Assembly (NCBI RefSeq): GCF_021390155.1
Contig: NZ_CP089985.1
Coordinates: 5,349,501-5,413,500 of the forward strand
Direction of reading: 5' to 3'
Length of the DNA stretch: 64,000 bases
Source: Pseudomonas sp. HN11
Lineage (GTDB): Bacteria; Pseudomonadota; Gammaproteobacteria; Pseudomonadales; Pseudomonadaceae
A model generated the notes under the pieces. That model worked only from the letters and a program-made list of their open reading frames with translations, did no database searches and was not told the DNA's origin. Shown in pieces: positions 26,921 to 33,938 of this stretch (its first letter is position 1; each line of letters begins with the position of its first letter). Both the position numbers and the translations under genes were made by a program.

Positions 26921-28416
26921 AGCTCAAACCCTTCCTTGATCAGCAGTTCTTCCAGCTCCAGCTCGGCCTGCTCCAGTGCGGCCAGTTTCTGCTGAAAGTC
27001 TTTCAGCGCCTCTTCGACGGTGATCGTTTCTTCTTCCAGTGGTTTTTGCACATAGCGGGCAATATTCAGGTTGAAGTCGTTTTCGGCAATTTCACCCACC
27101 GGCACCCAGCGCGCTACGCCTTCCAATGCTGTGGCAGAGGGGCCTTGCTGATACTGCTCTAGGTAGATCTGGTAAATCTGATCCGCCTGGGCATTGCTCA
27201 GGGTGTTTTGCGCGCGGCCTTTGGTGAAAATCTCCTCGGCATTGATGATAAGTACATGGTCACGATGCTCATCAGGGCGCTGCTTGCGCAGCAACAGGAT
27301 GCAAGCCGGGATAGCGGTACCGTAAAACAGGTTGGGCGCTACGCCGATAATGGCTTCGATGCGGTTTTCTTGGAGCAGGCTGGTGCGGATTCGGTCCTCT
27401 GCCGCACCACGGAACAGCACGCCATGAGGCAGCACAACCGCCATTCGCCCATCGGCATTAAGGGAGGCGAACATGTGCTGTACCCAGGCAAAGTCACCGT
27501 TGGTTTTCGGGGCCAGGCCGTGACTGTTGCGGCTGTAGGCGTCCGCCGCCCATTGTTCATGACCCCACTCACTGAGGCTGAACGGTGGATTGGCGATCAC
27601 ACAATCAAAGGTTTCGAGCCGGTCGTAGATCAGAAACTTGGGCTCACGCAGGGTATCCCCACGAACAATCTCAAAGTCTTCCTGGCCGTGGAGAAACAGG
27701 TTCATGCGGGCAATGGCTTCAGTGGTCAAGTTCTTTTCTTGACCTTTGAGCTTCAGCAGCCGGGGATCACCCGCGTTTTCTCGAACGTGGTGAATGGTCT
27801 CCAGCAACATGCCGCCCGTACCGCAAGCCGGGTCATAAACGCTTTCACCCGCTTTGGGGTCAAGAATGTTGACCATCAGCCGCACAATAGTGCGCGGGGT
27901 GTAGAACTCACCGGCTTTCTTGTTGGCTTTGTCGGCAAAACGCTTGATCAGGTATTCGTAGGCGCGCCCCATATCGTCGTTACGAACGCTGGCAACCCCG
28001 AGATCGACTTTGTTGAAGTGGTTGAGCAGCGTGGCTAGCAGCTCATCCGGCAAGCGCTCTTTATTGGTCCAACTGGCATCGCCGAAGATGCCATGCAACT
28101 GGGTGTTGGCTTGCTCTATGCCTAGAAAAGCATCCTTAAGTGCCTTGCCGATATCGTGGGACTTGGCGAAGACGTCATCCCAGTGGCTGCCAACAGGAAC
28201 CTGGATGCGATGGAAGATTTTCTCGCGCGCCAGCTCCGCGCTTCCGACCTTGGCCAGCACCTCGTCAAACTCTTCGTCATATACATCGCAGATCCGTTTG
28301 AAGAATAGGATCGGGAATATGTAGGTTTTGTAGTCGGAGGCGTCGATGGGGCCGGTGATGATGTGTGCGGCGTGCCATAGGTGCGCTTCAAGGTCTTTTA
28401 ATTTAATCAGGGTCAT
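26917..28416 (-). CDS. hsdM: Type I DNA adenine methylase HsdM (distal, first in operon)
   Basis: 499-aa second HsdM-type protein, clearly paralogous to the downstream copy but divergent: N-terminal DASDYKTYIFPILFFKRICDVY, motif I DPACGTGGMLLET after FYTPRTIVRLMV, catalytic NPPFS in place of NPPYS, and a C-terminal Glu-rich coiled coil (EEETITVEEALKDFQQKLAALEQAELELEELL). It is the first gene of the operon on the minus strand. Both copies keep catalytic motifs, so both could be active or form a heteromeric methylase with the single HsdS. Confidence 0.92.
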   Translation of the reverse strand: MTLIKLKDLEAHLWHAAHIITGPIDASDYKTYIFPILFFKRICDVYDEEFDEVLAKVGSAELAREKIFHRIQVPVGSHWDDVFAKSHDIGKALKDAFLGIEQANTQLHGIFGDASWTNKERLPDELLATLLNHFNKVDLGVASVRNDDMGRAYEYLIKRFADKANKKAGEFYTPRTIVRLMVNILDPKAGESVYDPACGTGGMLLETIHHVRENAGDPRLLKLKGQEKNLTTEAIARMNLFLHGQEDFEIVRGDTLREPKFLIYDRLETFDCVIANPPFSLSEWGHEQWAADAYSRNSHGLAPKTNGDFAWVQHMFASLNADGRMAVVLPHGVLFRGAAEDRIRTSLLQENRIEAIIGVAPNLFYGTAIPACILLLRKQRPDEHRDHVLIINAEEIFTKGRAQNTLSNAQADQIYQIYLEQYQQGPSATALEGVARWVPVGEIAENDFNLNIARYVQKPLEEETITVEEALKDFQQKLAALEQAELELEELLIKEGFEL

Positions 28417-28624
28417 TTTTACTCGAAAAAATCTTGAGCAGCTGTTCGGGTAGCCTGCTCCGCTGGCAGGCTAGAGATGGGGCAAGTGTACTGGATATCA
28501 CTGAATCGAAGGTCCGCATGTCGAAACTACGGAGGCCTTAGCGCTGTGAGGGTGGAAGCGCTTCAGCTTAGTCAAGACAGTTGGCAGGGGTATCGCTGAA
28601 TCCCAACAACCTGCGGAAACCTCT

Positions 28625-28645
28625 GGTATTCCAAAAGGTATTCCA
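28625..28645. repeat. Arm-type integrase-binding repeats, right end
   Basis: Two perfect GGTATTCCA copies (28625-28633 and 28637-28645) separated by AAA. The same tandem with the same 12-base period occurs next to the integrase at 15240. They lie about 80 bp inside the second ssrA-tail repeat, so they fit the right arm of the element. Confidence 0.65.
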
Positions 28646-28698
28646 CATAAATCTCAAAAAAAAAAATTACTTATCAAAATCAGAAAGTTACTAATCCT

Positions 28699-28779
28699 GT
28701 TCAACTTACCCCGGCCAAACGAACGAAAAAAGACGTCTATGGACGTCTTTTTTGTGCCTGAAATCCAGTAAATACGGGG
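28699..28779 (+). repeat. ssrA-tail repeat, copy 2 (right junction of main island)
   Basis: A degenerate tmRNA 3' end (GTTCAACTTACCCCGGCC, compare GTTCAAATCCCCCCGGCT in ssrA) is followed by the hairpin AAAAAAGACGTC-TAT-GGACGTCTTTTTT and then GTGCC...CCAGTAAATACGGGG, nearly the same as the sequence after ssrA at 15141-15190. I read it as the old ssrA tail displaced by insertion of the element. Confidence 0.75.
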
Positions 28780-28977
28780 AAAAATAAATCCACCTTCTTC
28801 CAGTCCCATTTTCCAATGGGATAAAAGGCTGCTACCTATACTGTACCGATCTGGAGACCGCGCAATACCTTGAGAGCCGACTTGCCGGGTACAGTAACGG
28901 CTAGTGGGCCCGCCGGTACGATGTCACTATTCGGGTTCAGCCTCACAAAAAAAACGTAGGCTGAACACAGTAGAAAA

Positions 28978-29781
28978 CTAAGGCTCGATTACCCATCGCC
29001 CGCGCAACATGCCTCTCAGCTCATCAACGCTCAGCGTCATATCCCGCTTGCGATGGACCACGGCGTGACAGTTGGCGCACAACGTAACGAGGTCAGTCTC
29101 AGGATTCACGGCTTTCTCACCACCAAAATCCGAAATCGGCACTATATGGTGAACGTGAATGAAGCCCTTCGCGTGCTCGCCGTACGCCTGTTCGAAATCA
29201 AAGCCACATGCTTTGCAGTCGAGCCCGTGGATAGCAATAGCCTTCACCCGCAGATCTTTCCGGCGTTCGTAACGGGTTCCAAAGTAACTTGATTTGCTGC
29301 CTTCATTGGCCGATTCAAAGATCAATGGATCGCCTTCTGAATTTGGCGCGACCTGATCAGCCTGGGAAGACAGGAGCTTCGCATGACTTAGGATTGCATC
29401 GTAATCCAGTTGGGAAATGGACCGAACCCCGTCACGCCAATAGTTGTCCACGCGAGTAGCGGGGATCGTCTCCAGGTACGCTCCGTTAATTTTCGAGGGG
29501 ATAGCGCCTTCAAACGGAGTGAAGTTTTCGATCAAAGCAAAAAGGTCACCCTTATCACTCTTCCGGTCTGCGTAGACCTTGCCGATGCGTGCCATACCAA
29601 AATAATGCGGATCGGCGCTGAGGCGGACAGAAGCAAAGGTCTTGTCCTTGATGCGTCCTTTGTAATAGATCACTTCGGTTCCCTCAGCAAGCCAGGCTTG
29701 GTACCGCTTGGGGAAGTGATAGACAGCACCGGTCTCGTCTTGCCATTGCGATGTGTCGTTTTCAACGATGACTGCGGGCAT
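28978..29781 (-). CDS. HNH nuclease, McrA-like candidate restriction enzyme
   Basis: 267-aa protein. The C-terminal HNH domain is clear: Cys pair CKACGF, HVHHIVPISDFGG, then NPETDLVTLCANCHAVVHRKRD, carrying the His, Asn, His and zinc cysteines. The N-terminal half (about 1-150) is a separate domain that I do not recognise; modified-base readers are common there in such enzymes, but that is inference. Start ATG 29781 (MPAVIVENDTSQWQD) follows GAGGAA. It is the only gene between the second and third ssrA-tail repeats, so it forms its own small cargo. A function in restricting foreign, possibly modified DNA fits. Confidence 0.85.
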   Translation of the reverse strand: MPAVIVENDTSQWQDETGAVYHFPKRYQAWLAEGTEVIYYKGRIKDKTFASVRLSADPHYFGMARIGKVYADRKSDKGDLFALIENFTPFEGAIPSKINGAYLETIPATRVDNYWRDGVRSISQLDYDAILSHAKLLSSQADQVAPNSEGDPLIFESANEGSKSSYFGTRYERRKDLRVKAIAIHGLDCKACGFDFEQAYGEHAKGFIHVHHIVPISDFGGEKAVNPETDLVTLCANCHAVVHRKRDMTLSVDELRGMLRGRWVIEP

Positions 29782-29902
29782 TCCATTTCCTCTCGACTGA
29801 TGGCAAAAGCCTACCAAAAATGAGGAAACTTCTTACAAAATATTCCTACTCAACTTTTTAAGATTCTTATTCTTTATATAAATTAATAAGATGAGAAAGC
29901 TT

Positions 29903-29955
29903 TTCAGCTTCCCCCGGCATCAACAAAAAAGACGTCCAAAGACGTCTTTTTTGTA
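29903..29955 (+). repeat. ssrA-tail repeat, copy 3 (right junction of small cargo)
   Basis: A further degenerate tmRNA end (TTCAGCTTCCCCCGGCAT) and the hairpin AAAAAAGACGTC-CAAA-GACGTCTTTTTT, then GTAC. The similarity stops sooner after the hairpin than in copy 2, as expected for an older junction. Ordinary chromosomal sequence resumes to the right. Confidence 0.7.
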
Positions 29956-29993
29956 CTTGGCGTTCCATCAGCCACGATGCTAGTGTCAACCCT

Positions 29994-30065
29994 ATGACTA
30001 CCTATTGCCTCACCTCAACAACCACCACCACGACCGCTTCAAGCGGAGCGTGCGAGGTGTGGTGA
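29994..30065 (+). CDS. Thr-rich leader peptide candidate (23 codons)
   Basis: A 23-codon frame from ATG 29994 to TGA 30063-30065 contains nine Thr codons, six in a row at codons 9-14 (mostly ACC). It is followed 22 bases later by a terminator hairpin (30088-30121). CTCACC inside it (30009-30014) can pair with GGTGAG at its end (30061-30066). This is the layout of amino-acid attenuation leaders. Against it: no clear Shine-Dalgarno and no threonine gene downstream. Confidence 0.4.
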   Translation: MTTYCLTSTTTTTTASSGACEVW

Positions 30066-30087
30066 GCCAATAACCAACGAACACTTC

Positions 30088-30121
30088 AAAGGCCCGCCAG
30101 CGATGGACAGGGCCTTTTTTT
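30088..30121 (+). terminator. Rho-independent terminator after the Thr-rich leader
   Basis: Stem AAAGGCCC / GGGCCTTT with an internal CCA-GCGA-TGG stem and a run of seven T. It lies 41 bp before the start of the broken hydrolase gene. It is either the attenuator of that gene or the end of an upstream transcript. Confidence 0.75.
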
Positions 30122-30161
30122 ATGCCTTGTGTCGCTGGTTCACACGCAAGGAGATGCACCC

Positions 30162-30643
30162 ATGTACGCCCTATTGATACTCGATATCCAAGTCGGACTC
30201 ATCCACGGTCCGGAAAAACCCTGATGGACAAGGCCCGCAGCACAGGCGTGCCGATTTTTCTCGCACGCCATATCGGCCCTGCTGGCTCGCCAATCGAACC
30301 GGGCAGCCCGCTTACGTTGATTGCACAGGAACTGAAGTTACTGGGTGGGGAAGTGGTGTTCGAAAAACGCCGGCCCAGTGCTTTTGCGATGACCGAACTG
30401 GCTGACAATTTGCGCGCTTGCGGCGCTACAGGCGTGGTGGTCACTGGGATGAAAACGCAATACTGCGTCGACAGCACCTGCCGTGCCGCACGTGATCTTG
30501 GCTTCGATGTGGTACTTATCGCCGACGGTCATACCTGTTCCGACACGCCCTTGATGAAAGCCGAGGCCATCGTGGCTCATCACAATGCCACGCTCAACGG
30601 GCCGTTCTGTCAGTTGGTTCAGGCTGAGGGCTGGAGCTTTTAA
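30162..30643 (+). pseudogene. Broken cysteine hydrolase (isochorismatase family)
   Basis: ATG 30162 after AAGGAG begins MYALLILDIQVGLIHGPEKP and hits TGA at 30222. The rest of the protein continues in another frame from about 30224: KARSTGVPIFLARHIGP, then VVTGMKTQYCVDSTCRAARD with the catalytic Cys, to the stop at 30643. Family members have about ten more residues at the join, so a short deletion not divisible by three seems to have shifted the frame. The Asp of LLILDIQ, the Lys region and the Cys are still recognisable, so the damage is probably recent. The substrate is unknown. Confidence 0.8.
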
Positions 30644-30754
30644 CAGAGCCTGACGACGGGGGACGCCAACAGGGCCGAGCTTCGGAATTTTCCCGCAAGT
30701 TGCCGCGCTGTTGGTGAACTAGCGCAAGCCACCTCACAACGTTAACTTCTTTGC

Positions 30755-30773
30755 GTCGCTGATGATCAGCGAC
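30755..30773. promoter_or_regulatory. Small palindrome upstream of the structured leader
   Basis: GTCGCTGA-TGA-TCAGCGAC, a perfect 8-bp inverted repeat, is followed at 30779 by TTGACA. It could be an operator or a short stem in front of a promoter for the DUF3077-like gene. I did not find a convincing -10 box at the standard distance. Confidence 0.35.
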
Positions 30774-30851
30774 CGGCTTTGACAGGCCGAAAAGTGTAAC
30801 CTTTCACACCCCGTGATAAGACGGCATGCTTACGCATTCCGCTCCGTTCAT

Positions 30852-30926
30852 GGCAGCTGTGCGTGGGGCATCTTCGGGTGCGCCGGGTTCCTACACTTCC
30901 GGTCTGTCAACCCGCGTACAGCTGCC
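30852..30926 (+). promoter_or_regulatory. Structured RNA leader candidate upstream of the DUF3077-like gene
   Basis: A 75-nt element closed by a perfect 9-bp helix, GGCAGCTGT (30852-30860) with ACAGCTGCC (30918-30926). Inside it a UUCG-capped hairpin (GCATC-TTCG-GGTGC, about 30868-30881) stands beside a second stem GGGTT (30885-30889) with AACCC (30909-30913). The nested, mutually compatible helices suggest a real folded RNA. My memory is that similar sequences precede related small genes in other Pseudomonas genomes. Confidence 0.6.
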
Positions 30927-30957
30927 ACCTATTCCTGTTTGACAGCAGGGGGGAGGC

Positions 30958-30981
30958 AGCTCCTTAAACAGTGTAGGAGCT
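30958..30981 (+). promoter_or_regulatory. Hairpin that sequesters the ribosome binding site
   Basis: AGCTCCT (30958-30964) is the exact complement of AGGAGCT (30975-30981), which contains the Shine-Dalgarno AGGAG of the gene that starts at 30987. The loop is 10 nt. When formed, it would hide the ribosome site; the folded element just upstream could control it. Confidence 0.65.
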
Positions 30982-30986
30982 TCATC

Positions 30987-31241
30987 ATGAAAAAAATCAC
31001 CCCCAATCCCCCAACCACCCTCTTCATCCTCGCCGAAAACATCCACCCCGAAACCCTGCTAATCCAAGCCAGCGAAACCCTCGCTTCCCTCAACGCGATG
31101 ACCACCGACCTGGCTTTCGAACTTGAAGGCGCACACCGCCACAAGTTGCTGGCTGCTCAGCAGTTGATCGTTCTAGGTGAGCTACTGGTAGAACGAGTCT
31201 TGAACACCCAGCCATTCACCAGTCAGACGCCACAACCCTAA
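30987..31241 (+). CDS. Small DUF3077-like protein
   Basis: 84 aa, starting MKKITPNPPTTLFILAENIHPETLLIQASE, the general form of the small Pseudomonas DUF3077/DUF6124-type proteins whose function is unknown. The middle is one amphipathic helix region (LLIQASETLASLNAMTTDL, then LAAQQLIVLGELLVERVL). The start has AGGAGC six bases upstream, inside a hairpin. The in-frame extension to 30813 runs through the structured leader and is not likely translated. A hairpin at 31253-31280 follows the stop. Confidence 0.7.
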   Translation: MKKITPNPPTTLFILAENIHPETLLIQASETLASLNAMTTDLAFELEGAHRHKLLAAQQLIVLGELLVERVLNTQPFTSQTPQP

Positions 31242-31252
31242 AACACGCAAAA

Positions 31253-31280
31253 GGGCGAGACGCCTCACCGCATCTCGCCC
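31253..31280 (+). terminator. Hairpin after the DUF3077-like gene
   Basis: Stem GGGCGAGA / TCTCGCCC with a 12-base loop, 11 bases after the stop codon. There is no T-run, so terminator strength is uncertain. Confidence 0.5.
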
Positions 31281-31347
31281 GCTGGCATCCCCTCACACTT
31301 CCCATTACCCTGACGGCCTTTATCAGACAACCGGAAGTCAGATACCC

Positions 31348-32373
31348 GTGCTCAAGCCTTTCGCCGTCATCGCCCTCGCCTTCATCCCTTCATTCGCCAC
31401 CGCTGCCGAGCTGGACGGGGTCTGGCAAGGCACCTTGGGCAAGTCCGCTATCATCGTCTGTTTCAACGGCGCCGACGGGGAGCATGGCAGTTATTACTAC
31501 CAGCGCATCCGTACCCCGATTCAGCTGACCCAGGCCAACGACAACGCGCCTTGGGTGGAGGAAGGAAACACCGGTTTCTGGGCCCTGCAAAAACCTCAGG
31601 CCGATACCCTTTCGGGTGCCTGGAGCAAAACCGATGACGGCACGCCGCTGCCACTGGCCCTGCGCCGCATCGGCACGGACGGCTGCGGCAGCGATGCCTA
31701 TAACGCGCCCATGGAAGCCGCGCCGCTGCCGATCAAGACCGAGAAGAAGACTTTCCACAACCATCCCTACCTGCTCAAGACCCAAGGCCCCCGCGTCACG
31801 CTCAAGCTGGAGGGTGACAGCCCGGCGGTGCAGAAGATCAACCAGCAACTCGCCGCTCTGGCCGTCAATGACGAAGATCTAACCGATTATTTTTATGAAC
31901 GGCGTGAATACCTGGGGCGAAACGGTTCGGCCTATACCAGTGAAATCGAGGTTGAGCCCGCCTATTGGTCATCGCAATTTCTCACCGTGCGGTTCTACCG
32001 CTGGGCCGCAGGCCAAGGCGCCATGGGCATCAGTTGGGGCCTGCACTCCTGGAACCTGCAAACCGGTGAATCGGTTGACCCCTGGACCTGGCTCGGCGGC
32101 CATCAGCAGTGGTATGACGCCTATTCCGGTCACTTGAAGCTGCCGGCCGCCTTCAGTACCTGGCTGGCCAAGCAAACCACCACCGACGAGGGCTGCCCCG
32201 CGATCACCAATTACTCCAACTTTCACCTCAGCTTCAACACCCAAGGCCTGCAACTCTCGACACCGGCCAATGGTGACGGTTGCGACAATGACTTGAGCTT
32301 TACCTGGGAGCAGTTGGAACCGGTGCTGACCGAACCAGGCAAAGCGGCAGTGCCCAGCTTGAAACTGCCCTGA
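31348..32373 (+). CDS. Secreted protein of unknown function
   Basis: 341 aa starting at GTG 31348 with a signal peptide (LKPFAVIALAFIPSFATAAELDGVWQG). The N-terminal third is a beta-rich, lipocalin-like region (LDGVWQGTLGKSAIIVCFNG, GSYYYQRIRTPIQL). The middle and C-terminal parts (VEPAYWSSQFLTVRFYRW, SWNLQTGESVDPWTWLG, then the Cys-containing EGCPAITNYSNFHLSF and GDGCDNDLSFTWEQLEP) resemble periplasmic DUF3298-like domains, but I am not certain. Cysteine pairs suggest disulfides. It sits alone between the DUF3077-like gene and the glycosyltransferase. Confidence 0.8.
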   Translation: MLKPFAVIALAFIPSFATAAELDGVWQGTLGKSAIIVCFNGADGEHGSYYYQRIRTPIQLTQANDNAPWVEEGNTGFWALQKPQADTLSGAWSKTDDGTPLPLALRRIGTDGCGSDAYNAPMEAAPLPIKTEKKTFHNHPYLLKTQGPRVTLKLEGDSPAVQKINQQLAALAVNDEDLTDYFYERREYLGRNGSAYTSEIEVEPAYWSSQFLTVRFYRWAAGQGAMGISWGLHSWNLQTGESVDPWTWLGGHQQWYDAYSGHLKLPAAFSTWLAKQTTTDEGCPAITNYSNFHLSFNTQGLQLSTPANGDGCDNDLSFTWEQLEPVLTEPGKAAVPSLKLP

Positions 32374-32489
32374 CGCGCCCGAGAAAAACCCCACAGCCGT
32401 TCACCAAAGGTTAAGAATCGCGCTCGTATACTCCCTGACTACCCATGACCGGTCGCCCGATCGGTCTCATGCCCCGGTAGCCAGATTCC

Positions 32490-33923
32490 ATGACGCGTCC
32501 CGCTCCCCTGCTGCTCCTGCTTGCTGGTCTGTTGTTCTTCTTCGCCCTTGGCAACCACGAGCTGCAAGGCTCCACCGAAGCCCGGGTGTCCGGGATCGCC
32601 ATGGCGATGCACCTGGACAATGACTGGGTGGTGCCGCGCCTGTTTCGTGAACCCTTCCTGGAAAAACCACCCCTGAGCCTGTGGCTGGATGCCGGTGCGA
32701 TTCGCTTGTTTGGCGCCAGCACCGGGGCGGTGCGTCTGGCGTCGGCGTTTGCCGGGTTGTTCAGCGTGATGCTGTTGTACGGGATGCTGCGTCGCTTCGG
32801 GCGGCCGCAGACGCTGGCGTTCAGTGCCGCACTGATTCTGGCGACCATGGCCAGTTACTGGGGCAATGTGCGGGGGGTTGGCGAGGATTCGTTGCTCAGC
32901 CTCGGTGTGACCATGGCATTGCTGGGGTTCTACCAGGCTGTGCGGCCCGAGCGCGATGGCTCCAGTGTGTGGGCGTGGGCGTTGTTTACCGCTGGCATGG
33001 TCATCGCCACGCTGAGCAAGGGTGTGTTGGGCCTGGCGCTGCCGGGGATCGTGATCTTTGTGTACCTGCTCAGTACTAGTCTGATGGATAAACGCCTGCG
33101 CATCGGCGACTGGCTCAAGCCGGCGCTGTTCACGCTGCTGGCCTTGGTGCCGCTGTTGATCTGGCTGGGGTTTCTGTTTCAGCGCGGCGGGATGCAGGCG
33201 GTGGGCGAGGTGTTGTGGACCAACAGCGTCGGCCGGTTCAGCGGTTCATTTGTCGAAGCCGGGCATTACGAGCCGTTCTACTACTACATCGCCAAGCTAC
33301 CCCAGGCATTCCTGCCCTGGAACATCCTGGTGTACCTGGGCCTGTGGCACTTTCGCAAAAGCCTGGTGCGCAACCGCTACCACCTGTTCTTCAGCGTGTG
33401 GCTGGTGGCGCAGTTCACCCTGCTGACCCTTGCGTCGAGCAAACGCACCGTTTACCTGATGGCACTTACGCCGGCAGCCGCCGTCCTGGCTGCGGAATAT
33501 GCACGGGTGCTGCTGGACTGGCTGAAAATCCACAAACCTGCGCTCTACACACACCAAAGAACCATCGTAGGCGGCGTGTTCACCCTGGCCGTGGGTTGCT
33601 ACCTGATCGCTGCCTTCTGGTTTGCGCCCAAAGCCGATGTGCGCCAGTCGTTCGTGCCGGTGATCAGCCAGGTCCAGGCATTGAAAGACGAAGGTAAGGA
33701 AGTGGTGCTGTTCCAGCCCAACGAACGCATCGCCGGGGCCAGCGTGTTCTATCTGCAGGCCTACTTGCCAATCCTGAAGACCGAGGCCGAGCTGCACAAT
33801 TACCTCAGCGCCAAGCCCGGCAACATTGCGTTGCTGGACCATACCAACGACCTGGCCACCCCGGTGAAGGTGATCAAACAGATCTCGATCAACCGCCAGC
33901 CTTACTACTTCGTGGAGCAGTAA
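32490..33923 (+). CDS. ArnT/PMT-like membrane glycosyltransferase (GT39/GT83 type)
   Basis: 477-aa inner-membrane protein with about ten hydrophobic segments. The N-terminal periplasmic loop motif QGSTEARVSGIAMAM followed by DNDWVVPRLFREPFLEKPPL and WLDAGAIRLFG is the hallmark of ArnT-like transferases: a Glu for catalysis, and a KPPL motif. Such enzymes move a sugar from undecaprenyl phosphate to lipid A or other targets. The protein is shorter than ArnT (about 550 aa) and no arn genes are near, so the substrate is open. Confidence 0.85.
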   Translation: MTRPAPLLLLLAGLLFFFALGNHELQGSTEARVSGIAMAMHLDNDWVVPRLFREPFLEKPPLSLWLDAGAIRLFGASTGAVRLASAFAGLFSVMLLYGMLRRFGRPQTLAFSAALILATMASYWGNVRGVGEDSLLSLGVTMALLGFYQAVRPERDGSSVWAWALFTAGMVIATLSKGVLGLALPGIVIFVYLLSTSLMDKRLRIGDWLKPALFTLLALVPLLIWLGFLFQRGGMQAVGEVLWTNSVGRFSGSFVEAGHYEPFYYYIAKLPQAFLPWNILVYLGLWHFRKSLVRNRYHLFFSVWLVAQFTLLTLASSKRTVYLMALTPAAAVLAAEYARVLLDWLKIHKPALYTHQRTIVGGVFTLAVGCYLIAAFWFAPKADVRQSFVPVISQVQALKDEGKEVVLFQPNERIAGASVFYLQAYLPILKTEAELHNYLSAKPGNIALLDHTNDLATPVKVIKQISINRQPYYFVEQ

Positions 33924-33938
33924 GGCTGGCGCAGGGCA

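Larger units (their letters stand above)
28417..28977. other. Island junction region between hsdM and the HNH gene
   Basis: 561 bp without a supported gene. It contains, left to right, the likely promoter region of the restriction operon, the tandem GGTATTCCA sites (28625-28645), a degenerate tmRNA 3' end with the ssrA-tail hairpin (28699-28779), a spaced inverted repeat TACTGTACC / GGTACAGTA (28839-28847, 28888-28896), and a 9-bp stem (28935-28943 with 28958-28966) just past the HNH stop that may serve as its terminator. Confidence 0.6.

Noticed and set aside
28839..28896. Spaced inverted repeat TACTGTACC / GGTACAGTA
   Set aside because: Nine bases with a 40-base spacer can arise by chance; no gene is placed to use it.
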